DNA of 6,855 nt from Candidatus Altimarinota bacterium (GTDB lineage Bacteria; Patescibacteriota; Gracilibacteria; UBA1369; LOWO2-01-FULL-3), in contig JAOZTS010000060.1 in the NCBI GenBank assembly GCA_029939035.1, forward strand, positions 1 through 6,855, given 5' to 3'. The notes under the pieces were generated by a model. That model did not search any database. It was not told the origin of the DNA and saw only the letters and a program-made list of their open reading frames with translations. The position numbers and the translations under genes were made by a program. Below are positions 1 through 6,442 of this stretch, one piece after another (the first letter of the stretch is position 1; each line of letters opens with the position of its first letter).

Positions 1-519
1 AAGTTTAGTGTTTTGGATGTTGGAACAGGTAGTGGTTGTATTCCAATTTCGATTGTGCATGGATTTACTGAAAGTGAAGGTGAAATTGAACAGATTGATG
101 CTGTTGATATTTCCGAGGGTGCTTTGGAGGTTGCGATGGTGAATGTGTCTCAGTATTCTTTTGAGAATTTGATACATGTTTTCCAGAGTAATTTGTTGGA
201 AGCTGTTGATGAGGGTGAGAAATATGACCTGATTGTTTCTAATCTTCCATATATTGGAGAGTCTGATGGGTTGGTAGAGGAAAATGTAAAAAAGTATGAG
301 CCTAATGCTGCTTTGTTTGGTGGTGAAGGCGGTTTGGAGTTGTACAAAAAAATGTTTCAACAGATGCGCGAAAAGAGTGTAGGGTTCGAGATGATGGTGT
401 GTGAATTTGGCTTTGGGCAGGGAGATGAGATGCGAGAGCTGTTGAATAAATATTTTGATCAAAACTGGGCTATTGAAAAGGACCTTGCAGGAATAGATAG
501 GATTTTTATAGTTTCTTAA
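1..519 (+). CDS. prmC: Peptide chain release factor N5-glutamine methyltransferase, 3' part (5' end outside window)
   Basis: PrmC (HemK) transfers a methyl group from S-adenosylmethionine to the glutamine of the GGQ motif in release factors, in the cytoplasm, raising peptide-release efficiency. The open frame runs from base 1, so the N-terminal helical domain and the true start are missing; no internal start should be taken as real. Seen: SAM-binding motif I ([10 protein letters not shown]) at the very start, an acidic motif II (DAVDIS), the catalytic-loop motif in the context [11 protein letters not shown], then the family signature [17 protein letters not shown]. The catalytic loop reads NLPY rather than the usual PrmC NPPY; the wider amino-methyltransferase consensus (N/D)-(P/L/I)-P-(Y/F) allows this. 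The C-terminal residues ([11 protein letters not shown]) match the usual PrmC ending 'DLAG.dRv'. Stop is TAA. prfA, encoding the substrate, starts 14 bp downstream, which strongly supports the identification and suggests one transcript. Confidence 0.93.
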   Translation, partial: KFSVLDVGTGSGCIPISIVHGFTESEGEIEQIDAVDISEGALEVAMVNVSQYSFENLIHVFQSNLLEAVDEGEKYDLIVSNLPYIGESDGLVEENVKKYEPNAALFGGEGGLELYKKMFQQMREKSVGFEMMVCEFGFGQGDEMRELLNKYFDQNWAIEKDLAGIDRIFIVS

Positions 520-533
520 GTAAAATACACAAG

Positions 534-1604
534 ATGTTAGATAAATTAGAAAAATTAGAAAAAGAATATTTGGAGATTCAGGGAAAGTTGGCAAATGCTG
601 ATGTAATTGCTGATCAGAATCTTTATAAAACTCTATCCAGAAGGTATAAACAGCTTGAACCAGCTGCGGATTTGGCAAATGAGTTCAGAGAGGTGATTCA
701 GTCAAAGGAGGAGGCAGAGGGGATTTTGAAAGAAGAGACTGATGCTGATATGAAAGAGTTGGCTGAGGCTCAATTGTCGGAGGCGAAGGAAAAGCTTGTG
801 AAACTAGAGGAGGATGCGAAGGTAGAATTGTTACCAAAAGATCCTAATGATGCAAAAGATTGTATCGTGGAGGTACGTGCGGGTGCTGGAGGTGATGAAG
901 CGGCCATTTTTGCAGGAGAGATAGCTAGAATGTACTTTAAATATGCTGAAAATAATGGTTTGAAGGTTGAATTGATGAGTAAAAGTGAGGGATCCCCAGG
1001 ATGTATTAAGGAAATGATATTTGCGGTTCGTGGAGATGGGTCTTATGGAAAAATGAAATATGAAAGTGGCGTTCACAGGGTTCAGAGAATTCCTGTTACT
1101 GAAAGTCAGGGGCGTGTGCATACTTCTGCGGCTTCTGTAGCGGTTTTACCTGAGGCCGAGGAAGTTGATATCGAAATCAAAAATGAAGACTTGAAGATAG
1201 ATATTTTTCGTTCATCCGGGCCTGGGGGACAGAGTGTGAATACTACTGATTCTGCGGTTCGTATGACACATATACCAACTGGATTGGTGGTTACTTGTCA
1301 GGATGAAAAATCTCAGTTGAAAAACAAGAATAAGGCGTTAAGTGTTATGAGAGCGCGTTTGTATGCGGCAAAGGAAGAAGAATTGGCAAAGGAAAGAGGT
1401 GATGCACGCGCCAGTCAGATTGGTACAGGTGACAGAAGTGAGAAAATTAGAACATACAATTTTCCTCAAGATAGAGTTACTGATCATCGTATTCACAAAA
1501 ATTGGAGTAATCTTCCAGGAATTTTGGACGGCGACATTAGTGACATTTTTGAATCTTTGGCAATTGCTGACCAAGAAAAGAAGCTAGAGGAGGTGGGGGA
1601 GTGA
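534..1604 (+). CDS. prfA: Peptide chain release factor 1 (RF1)
   Basis: RF1 recognises UAA and UAG in the ribosomal A site and triggers hydrolysis of peptidyl-tRNA. The product has 356 residues, close to the family norm of about 360. Seen: an N-terminal charged helical domain (about 1-100), the [15 protein letters not shown] block (about 115-130), [14 protein letters not shown] with the stop-codon-reading PxT tripeptide as P187-V188-T189, and the peptidyl-transferase loop [14 protein letters not shown] with G231-G232-Q233. The PxT tripeptide (not SPF) assigns it to RF1 rather than RF2. The ATG at 534 gives the expected N-terminus; no Shine-Dalgarno sequence is visible upstream, so translation may follow from prmC or use another mode of initiation. 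It ends in TGA, a codon RF1 itself does not read; it is the only gene in the window to do so. Q233 is the expected target of PrmC, encoded immediately upstream. Confidence 0.97.
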   Translation: MLDKLEKLEKEYLEIQGKLANADVIADQNLYKTLSRRYKQLEPAADLANEFREVIQSKEEAEGILKEETDADMKELAEAQLSEAKEKLVKLEEDAKVELLPKDPNDAKDCIVEVRAGAGGDEAAIFAGEIARMYFKYAENNGLKVELMSKSEGSPGCIKEMIFAVRGDGSYGKMKYESGVHRVQRIPVTESQGRVHTSAASVAVLPEAEEVDIEIKNEDLKIDIFRSSGPGGQSVNTTDSAVRMTHIPTGLVVTCQDEKSQLKNKNKALSVMRARLYAAKEEELAKERGDARASQIGTGDRSEKIRTYNFPQDRVTDHRIHKNWSNLPGILDGDISDIFESLAIADQEKKLEEVGE

Positions 1605-1614
1605 CTATTGCTGA

Positions 1615-1642
1615 TTGACGAATTGTAATATTGGTGTATATT
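1615..1642 (+). promoter_or_regulatory. Putative sigma70-type promoter for the unknown gene
   Basis: TTGACG (1615-1620, five of six to the -35 consensus) is separated by 16 bp from TATATT (1637-1642, five of six to the -10 consensus). Initiation about 7 bp downstream would give a leader of roughly 17 nt before the ATG at 1666. The region is AT-rich, so a chance match is possible, but both boxes are good and the spacing fits. The -10 box lies between the arms of the inverted repeat at 1629-1654. Confidence 0.45.
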
Positions 1643-1654
1643 TACCTACCAATA
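1629..1654. repeat. 7-bp inverted repeat bracketing the -10 box (possible operator)
   Basis: TATTGGT (1629-1635) and ACCAATA (1648-1654) are perfect inverted copies separated by 12 bp. They flank the putative -10 element and the expected transcription start of the gene at 1666. This could be a repressor-binding site. In RNA read from prfA it could form a weak AT-rich hairpin, but no U-run follows, so it does not look like an intrinsic terminator. The arms are short for a hairpin with such a large loop. Confidence 0.4.
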
Positions 1655-1665
1655 ATTAATATATT

Positions 1666-2115
1666 ATGTCTTTTGATGCAGAAAAAATAGAAATTGAATC
1701 AGGCTATGTAGATCAATTACAAGTTGTGGATTTAGTTGATGATATGATGGCTCAAAAAAGTTGGCAGGAAGTAAAACCTTTTGTAGATGGGGTTCTTCCG
1801 GAATTTATGTTGTATATGTCGTATGAAGATAGTCCCGAAAAGGTTATTGGTCTTTTAAATAGAATGAGACTTTCGGTTAGAAACAGGTTGTATCTGTCTT
1901 TGTTGGACCGGATGGATGGGTATTCTCTTAGTGACAGGAGATTTGAGGAAATTATAGAGCAAAGACATGTTGCAAGGTTGTGTTTGGTTGAAAAGGAAGC
2001 TGCTCAAATAAAATTTCTTGATGTAATCGTCGAAAAGATTCGAAAATATGTAAGTAAAGTGGTGGATGATGATGTTATAGGAGAAATTCTTAAGGGAAGA
2101 TTAGAAGTTGCTTAG
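1666..2115 (+). CDS. Hypothetical protein, 149 residues, not recognised
   Basis: I do not recognise this protein. It is predicted to be soluble: no signal peptide and no hydrophobic stretch long enough to cross a membrane. The N-terminal 35 residues are acidic (motifs such as DAEKIEIE and DLVDDMMAQ). The middle is amphipathic with many Leu, Met and Arg residues (LLNRMRLSVRNRLYLSLLDR, about 64-83), and the C-terminal third alternates basic and acidic residues, as expected of an all-helical protein. It has a single Cys and no obvious metal-binding or nucleotide-binding motif. The frame is intact with codon use like that of the upstream plus-strand genes, and the ATG at 1666 follows a credible promoter, so it is probably a real gene. 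No Shine-Dalgarno sequence is visible. It ends in TAG, directly abutting the stop of convergent nadB. It could be lineage-specific; I assign no function. Confidence 0.75.
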   Translation: MSFDAEKIEIESGYVDQLQVVDLVDDMMAQKSWQEVKPFVDGVLPEFMLYMSYEDSPEKVIGLLNRMRLSVRNRLYLSLLDRMDGYSLSDRRFEEIIEQRHVARLCLVEKEAAQIKFLDVIVEKIRKYVSKVVDDDVIGEILKGRLEVA

Positions 2116-3585
2116 TTATTCGACAAAGTGACATCCGAGAGTTCGTCTTCTTTTTTTTGCTGAGGTTAAGATGAGGAGGGCTGTTTGTGCTAGGTTGGTT
2201 GTTTCAGCTATTATTTGATTCGTGGAGGTGATGTGAGAGAGTTCTTGGAGAATTTGTTTTATAGCTGGGATTCCTTCTTTTTTGATTAATTTGCGATCTC
2301 TTACTATTCCGGCGTATTTCCACATTAGTTTTTGGATTTCTTTGCGAAGGCGCTTTGCCAGTAGTGATTCTTTTGAGGTTTTTAGTGAGAGAGTTGGTCT
2401 GTCTATTGTTATGATTTTTAGTTTTTTGCTAGGTTTTAGTTTTTTTATGATTTGATTACTGAAGACTAGGGCTTCGAGGAGTGAGTTGGAGGCGAGGCGA
2501 TTTGCGCCGTGTACTCCTGTTCTTGTTACCTCGCCGAATGCAAAAAGATTTTTGATTTTGGTTCGGCCGTTTAAGTCAGTTTTTACTCCTCCACAAAGAT
2601 AGTGGGCTGCCGGGGTTACCGGGATGTGGTCTTTGGCCATGTCTATTTTGTAGGATCTTAGTTTTGCGTAGATTTTTGGGAATCTTTTCTTGAGAAATTT
2701 GCGGTCCTTGTGTGAAATGTCGAGGTACACAGGTCCATCTTCTAATTCTTTGTAGATTTCTTTTGCAACTATTGATCGTGGAGCTAAATCTTTGAGTTTA
2801 TGTCGCTTTGTCATGAATCTCTGACCTTTTGAATTTAAAAGTTTTGCTCCTTCCCCTCTGACTGTTTCTGAAATTAAAAATCTTGGTGTAATTTGTTTGT
2901 CTAATGCGGTTGGATGGAATTGTATGAACTCCATGTCTTGAGTTTTGCAACCAGCTTCTACTGCCATTGCAATTCCGTCACCTGTGGCGATGGATGGGTT
3001 TGTTGTGTTTGAATAAATCTGTCCGATTCCTCCAGTTGCCAGAATAGTTTGATCGGCAAATATATTGTCGACTTGGTTTCTGTGAATTACTTGAGATCCA
3101 TAGCAGGTTTTCCTATGTGTAATTAGCTTGAGCGCGAAACAGTTTTCTATGATTTTTATATTTAAATGTTCTTTTACTCTTTTAATTAGAATTCTCTCAA
3201 TTTCTTGCCCGGTGTAGTCTCCCACATATGCAATTCTTCTCTTGTTGTGGCCGCCTTCTTTTGCAAGCTTGAGTTTGTTTTTGTCTTTTTCAAATGCAAC
3301 TCCCAGGTCAATGAGTCTGTATATGGCTTCGGCAGAATTTTCTACCATGAATCTGACAGCTTTTTTGTCGTTATGAAAATCTCCTGCTTCGATGGTGTCG
3401 TTTATGTGTTTTTCTGCATCATCAGTTTTATCTAAAACTGCAGCGATTCCTCCTTGAGCATAGTTTGTGTTGGAGTCTATTAGTTTTTTCTTTGTAACGA
3501 GAATAACTTTACCTTTCTTTGCTGCATGGAGCGCAAAGTTTAGTCCTGAAATCCCTGAACCTATAACGAGAAAGTTTGTTTGCAT
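2116..3585 (-). CDS. nadB: L-aspartate oxidase
   Basis: NadB is an FAD enzyme that oxidises L-aspartate to iminoaspartate, which NadA condenses with dihydroxyacetone phosphate to give quinolinate, the first steps of de novo NAD synthesis. Seen in 489 residues: the FAD-binding GSGISG loop at 9-14, NYAQGGIAA at 41-49, EGGHNKRR at 110-117, LATGGIGQIY at 182-191, FHPTAL at 223-228, RGEGA at 243-247, LAPRSIVA at 267-274, PAAHYLCGG at 325-333 and HGANRLASNSLLEA at 359-372. Residues corresponding to the E. coli active-site set (E121, H244, R290, H351, R386) all appear present as E110, H224, R270, H328 and R363. These separate it from the related succinate dehydrogenase flavoprotein. It is about 50 residues shorter than E. 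coli NadB, mostly in the C-terminal helical domain, which ends in RRRTLGCHFVE instead of the common ESRG-H pattern. No nadA or nadC lies in the window. The start is ATG, without a visible ribosome-binding site. Confidence 0.95.
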   Translation of the reverse strand: MQTNFLVIGSGISGLNFALHAAKKGKVILVTKKKLIDSNTNYAQGGIAAVLDKTDDAEKHINDTIEAGDFHNDKKAVRFMVENSAEAIYRLIDLGVAFEKDKNKLKLAKEGGHNKRRIAYVGDYTGQEIERILIKRVKEHLNIKIIENCFALKLITHRKTCYGSQVIHRNQVDNIFADQTILATGGIGQIYSNTTNPSIATGDGIAMAVEAGCKTQDMEFIQFHPTALDKQITPRFLISETVRGEGAKLLNSKGQRFMTKRHKLKDLAPRSIVAKEIYKELEDGPVYLDISHKDRKFLKKRFPKIYAKLRSYKIDMAKDHIPVTPAAHYLCGGVKTDLNGRTKIKNLFAFGEVTRTGVHGANRLASNSLLEALVFSNQIIKKLKPSKKLKIITIDRPTLSLKTSKESLLAKRLRKEIQKLMWKYAGIVRDRKLIKKEGIPAIKQILQELSHITSTNQIIAETTNLAQTALLILTSAKKRRRTLGCHFVE

Positions 3586-3606
3586 GATCGATCATTAGCA
3601 TATAGT
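3579..3606 (+). promoter_or_regulatory. Weak candidate promoter for the U32 gene
   Basis: TATAGT (3601-3606) is a good -10 match, five of six. TTTGCA (3579-3584) is a mediocre -35 match 16 bp upstream. Transcription would begin only about 5 nt before the ATG at 3618, giving an almost leaderless mRNA, which would fit the absence of a Shine-Dalgarno sequence. The palindrome at 3584-3595 falls in the spacer. The call is weak because the DNA is AT-rich. Confidence 0.25.
3584..3595. promoter_or_regulatory. Perfect 12-bp palindrome over the nadB start, possible operator
   Basis: ATGATCGATCAT is a perfect palindrome within the 32-bp gap between divergent nadB and the U32 gene. On the minus strand it begins at the base before the ATG is completed, so it covers part of the nadB start codon and its immediate leader. 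Its position would suit a dimeric repressor controlling both genes, or in RNA a small structure near the nadB start. Symmetry extends no further than 12 bp. It may be coincidence. Confidence 0.35.
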
Positions 3607-3617
3607 ATTTGCGGGCT

Positions 3618-4817
3618 ATGAAAAAGCCAGAATTATTGGTTCCTGCTGGGAATCTAGACAAATTGAAGATTGGATTGCAATATGGGGCTGACGCCTTCTA
3701 TCTTGGGTTGCCAACTTTTAGTATGAGGAGTGGTGGACAGAATTTTACAGAGGAAGAATTGTTGGAGGGTGTGAAGTTGATTCGAGATGCTGGGAAGACT
3801 TTTTATATTACTTTGAATATTTATCCCAGGGGTCTGAAAGTTGAGACTTTCAAGCACCATATTGAGTTTTTGAGGGATAAAGTTAAACCTGATGCGATTA
3901 TTCTTGCGGATCCTGGAGTTTTTGAAATTGTGCGAGAAGTTTATCCGGAGGTGGAAGTTCATATTTCTGTACAGGCGAATATTTGTAATTGGAGAGGCGT
4001 GAAATTTTGGCAAAAGCAGGGTGTGACTCGTGTGATTTTGCCAAGAGAGTTGATGATGAAAGAAATCCAGGAGATTCATGAAAAAGTTCCTGATATGGAG
4101 CTTGAGTTTTTTGTGCATGGAGCTATCTGTGTTGCATATAGTGGTAGATGTTTGCTTTCTGCGTATATGACTGGGCGAGATGCGAATCAGGGACAATGCG
4201 CACATAGTTGTCGTTGGAAGTATCGACTTGAAGAGGAGAAGCGTCCTGGTGAATACATGCCAATTGAAGAAGATGAACATGGAACTCACATTATGAATTC
4301 ACGTGATATGTGTTTGTTGCCTTATTTGAAGGAATTGGAGAAAGCTGGGATTTGTAGCTTCAAAATTGAGGGACGGAATAAAACGGAGTACTATTTGGCG
4401 ACGGTAACCAAGGTATATAGAAAGGCTATTGATGATGGGTTTAATGAGAGTCTGGTTGATGAAGTGAAGAAGACTGCAAATAGAGGATTTATTCCTGGAT
4501 TTTTGAAGGGGTTTCCTGGTGAGGGAAATATTTATTATGAAAAAAATGCTCCTATTTCAACTCATAAGTTTATTGGAATTGTAAGAGAGGTCCTTGATGA
4601 TGAAAAGTATAGAGTTGAGATTAGAAATCGATTAGAAAAAGGTGAAGAAATTGAAATTATGACTCCTGACGATCAATTTGTGATGAAAATTGAAGAAATG
4701 TATGATATGGGAAATGAACCTGTGAATGCAGTTCATGGTGGTGCTGGGGACAAGGTTTTGAAGTTGAAGGAGGGGTTAGTTGTAGGGACTATTTTAAGAG
4801 CCCAAGTTTCTCAATAA
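3618..4817 (+). CDS. trhP: U32-family protein, TrhP/YegQ type (tRNA U34 5-hydroxylation)
   Basis: Members of this branch of family U32, although often labelled peptidases, make 5-hydroxyuridine at position 34 of tRNAs; the E. coli enzyme TrhP (YegQ) requires prephenate and an iron-sulfur cluster. Seen in 399 residues: the N-terminal KKPELLVPAGNLDKLK, SVQANICNWRGVKFWQ at 117-132, RVILPREL at 138-145, and the U32 signature FVHGAICVAYSGRCLLSAY at 165-183. It continues with GRDANQGQCAHSCRW at 186-200, RPGEYM at 209-214, EDEHGTHIMNSRDM at 218-231 and FKIEGRNKTEYYLATV at 248-263. C171, C178, C194, C198 and C232 are candidate cluster ligands. These blocks resemble YegQ more than the UbiU/UbiV or RlhA branches. 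It is shorter than YegQ (about 450), chiefly between residues 200 and 210. I chose the ATG at 3618 over the upstream in-frame TTG at 3609 because it gives the typical MKKPELL start. Its 3' end overlaps the ancestral end of aroK by 29 bp. Confidence 0.85.
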   Translation: MKKPELLVPAGNLDKLKIGLQYGADAFYLGLPTFSMRSGGQNFTEEELLEGVKLIRDAGKTFYITLNIYPRGLKVETFKHHIEFLRDKVKPDAIILADPGVFEIVREVYPEVEVHISVQANICNWRGVKFWQKQGVTRVILPRELMMKEIQEIHEKVPDMELEFFVHGAICVAYSGRCLLSAYMTGRDANQGQCAHSCRWKYRLEEEKRPGEYMPIEEDEHGTHIMNSRDMCLLPYLKELEKAGICSFKIEGRNKTEYYLATVTKVYRKAIDDGFNESLVDEVKKTANRGFIPGFLKGFPGEGNIYYEKNAPISTHKFIGIVREVLDDEKYRVEIRNRLEKGEEIEIMTPDDQFVMKIEEMYDMGNEPVNAVHGGAGDKVLKLKEGLVVGTILRAQVSQ

Positions 4818-5298
4818 GTTCGTTTGCGTCTTTGTTCAGATCTTCTGTTCTGTGGAAAATCAGATTTGAGCTTTTTATGTAGCGGTCGTTTCTTTCTTTG
4901 TAGAGTTATTCTAATTCTTCTTTGAAGGATTAATAGTTTGTGAGAGGAGGTCTGTTTGTATCATTCTCTATAAATTTGATGCTGTCTTGTGGTTGCCTGT
5001 ATAGGTAGATGATTTTACCGCCTTTTTTTAATTCTATCTCGTTTTCTTTGTCTATTATTGTTCCGCCTCCAGTTGCGATTACTGTATTCTCTAGAGTTGC
5101 AACTTTTGCAGCAACTTTAGATTCTTTTGCACGGAAATACTCCCAACCTTTTAGGTCTACAATTTTTGCGATCTTCTTTTTTTCTTCCTTCTCAATGATT
5201 TTATCGGTATCAACAAATTTCCATTTTAGACTTTTAGCTAAAATTTTTCCTAATTCTGTTTTTCCGCTACCTCTTAGGCCGGTTAGTACTATATTCAT
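4789..5298 (-). pseudogene. aroK: Shikimate kinase gene interrupted by two in-frame TAA codons
   Basis: Shikimate kinase phosphorylates shikimate at O3 with ATP, the step before AroA. The intact N-terminal part (122 residues) has the Walker A loop G7-LRGSGKT-14, the shikimate-binding D-T-D at 30-32, W52-EYFRAKE-59 with R56, the GGG at 77-79 and the LID-region NRPPL with R116. Codon 123 (4930-4932) is TAA, and codon 131 (4906-4908) is a second TAA. Beyond them the same frame stays family-like: SFKEELE, then LYKERNDRY with R136 where shikimate kinases carry the substrate-binding Arg, then a helical C-terminus to TAG at 4789-4791. The restored length, 169 residues, is exactly usual. There is no frameshift and no internal start that could rescue the C-terminal piece. 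The start is the ATG at 5298, 32 bp inside the end of the MFS gene; a TTG at 5310 is also in frame. The two stops suggest a recent loss of function; sequencing error is possible but would need two substitutions. Confidence 0.88.
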
Positions 5299-6442
5299 GG
5301 TTGTGATCAAAGTGATGTAAGAATTGCAGTGTTAGTGCTAGAGCGAGTAAAGTAGTTGCCCCGCTGACTATCAATGGAACGTGGTATCCGAGTGATTCTC
5401 CCATTGGTCCAAAGATGATTGCTCCAGTCGCTGACCCTATTGTAGCAGTAAAAGTGAAAATACTAGCATTTCCACCGACTCTTTTGAGGTCAAACAGCTG
5501 TGCTATGCCATAAATGATGAAGAAAAAAGTCGCCGCATCTCCGATTTCGTGGATTATTCTGAAGATTGCTGAAATGATTGGTTTATTTATTGTCATCAAG
5601 ATATGCCCAGATCCACTCATGAAAAGGCCAACTACAAGTATGTATTGAGTTTTCCATTGATGGATTTTTTTTGAAATTATCTGCACTGTAAGAGCCATTG
5701 TTATGATGGCAGTCCCCATGTACAAGCCCATTTGGAGCTTGGTTAGGTTTAATGTTTCTTTGAGAAAAAGTCCATAGGTTGTACTTTCTGCACCCCAATG
5801 GATAGCGAAAAGGAATATTATTAACAGGAAAAATAGGATTTTTGGTCTGAAGATGTCTTTTTTGTATTGTAGTAATGGGAATTGTGAAGTTTTAGTTTTT
5901 GGGAGAGTAATTTGGCTTATTATTGTCATTACCAAGAAGAGCACTGCGATGATTATAAATATTTTTTCGAAGGCTAAATCTTTTTCGAGGAAAAATCCTG
6001 CTGCGATCATTCCAAGTCCAGTCATAAAGTAGTTGAGCCCCTGATAAATTCCAATTCTTTTTGAAACGTGTTCTTTGTTTGTAGATTTGTAGAACAGACT
6101 TTCTGATGAAGTCGCGTAGATTGTTTTCCCTATTCCTCCGATGACAGATATTAGAGCTATTAGGTAGAAATCATGCGTTTGTGACAATCCGAAATAGAAT
6201 ATTGCAATTAATGCCAGAGATATTCCGATTAGGGTTTTTGATTTTAATCTGTCGTTGCTAAGGCCCGATGGTAGGATTGTGATAATGCTGCTTATTGTTC
6301 CAAGTGCAAAGATAATTCCAATTTGGGTTCCTGTTAATTCAATACTGTTGTAGTAAACCCCGAGAAAGAACGACATGGCGGCTATGAGCATTTTTACAAT
6401 GCTGTTGAAAATAGAGAGTTTTGTGATAGAATTATTTTCCAT
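5267..6442 (-). CDS. Major facilitator superfamily transporter, substrate unknown
   Basis: A 391-residue integral membrane protein with a hydrophobicity pattern of about twelve transmembrane helices in two halves (roughly residues 10-180 and 198-376), linked by a basic cytoplasmic stretch near 182-200 (PKTKTSQFPLLQYKKD). The loop between helices 2 and 3 carries a motif A-like GLSNDRLKSK at 60-69, typical of the MFS. The C-terminal tail is His-rich (HHFDHNHEY) and hydrophilic. Helix-borne charged or polar residues (H215, E219, H298, E299, D302) might line a substrate path. The pattern resembles the drug-efflux/sugar-type MFS, but I cannot name a substrate. The ATG at 6442 overlaps the aroA stop by 11 bp, and its own 3' end overlaps the aroK start by 32 bp, so the three genes are very probably cotranscribed and translationally coupled. 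A role in moving an aromatic-pathway metabolite is inference from position only. Confidence 0.85.
   Translation of the reverse strand: MENNSITKLSIFNSIVKMLIAAMSFFLGVYYNSIELTGTQIGIIFALGTISSIITILPSGLSNDRLKSKTLIGISLALIAIFYFGLSQTHDFYLIALISVIGGIGKTIYATSSESLFYKSTNKEHVSKRIGIYQGLNYFMTGLGMIAAGFFLEKDLAFEKIFIIIAVLFLVMTIISQITLPKTKTSQFPLLQYKKDIFRPKILFFLLIIFLFAIHWGAESTTYGLFLKETLNLTKLQMGLYMGTAIITMALTVQIISKKIHQWKTQYILVVGLFMSGSGHILMTINKPIISAIFRIIHEIGDAATFFFIIYGIAQLFDLKRVGGNASIFTFTATIGSATGAIIFGPMGESLGYHVPLIVSGATTLLALALTLQFLHHFDHNHEYSTNRPKR

Noticed and set aside
1599..1628. UGA recoded as glycine, as in Gracilibacteria and Absconditabacteria, with prfA extended to 1628
   Set aside because: No gene in the window contains an in-frame TGA, and prfA has its normal length when it stops at TGA. 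A recoded genome would show frequent internal TGA codons.
2147..2157. T-run near the nadB 3' end as a terminator for the unknown gene
   Set aside because: It encodes the Lys/Arg-rich end of NadB on the other strand and has no GC-rich hairpin directly upstream.
3609..3617. TTG at 3609 as the start of the U32 gene
   Set aside because: The ATG at 3618 gives the standard MKKPELL N-terminus; the three extra residues have no family support.
3654..4289. A 211-codon minus-strand open frame inside the U32 gene
   Set aside because: Its translation is low-complexity and resembles nothing, while the opposite strand encodes all the U32 signature motifs. The same reasoning removes the other overlapping frames at 150-347, 831-1121, 1338-1587, 3205-3435, 5009-5320 and 5583-5798.
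4818..4929. A non-coding intergenic region or small RNA between the U32 gene and the truncated aroK frame
   Set aside because: The minus strand here is the in-frame, family-like C-terminal part of shikimate kinase, so the stretch is gene remnant rather than spacer.
4906..4932. UAA read as a sense codon, explaining the two TAA codons in aroK
   Set aside because: prmC, nadB, the U32 gene and aroA all end at TAA at the expected family length, so UAA acts as a stop here. Site-specific suppression is not excluded but has no support in the sequence.
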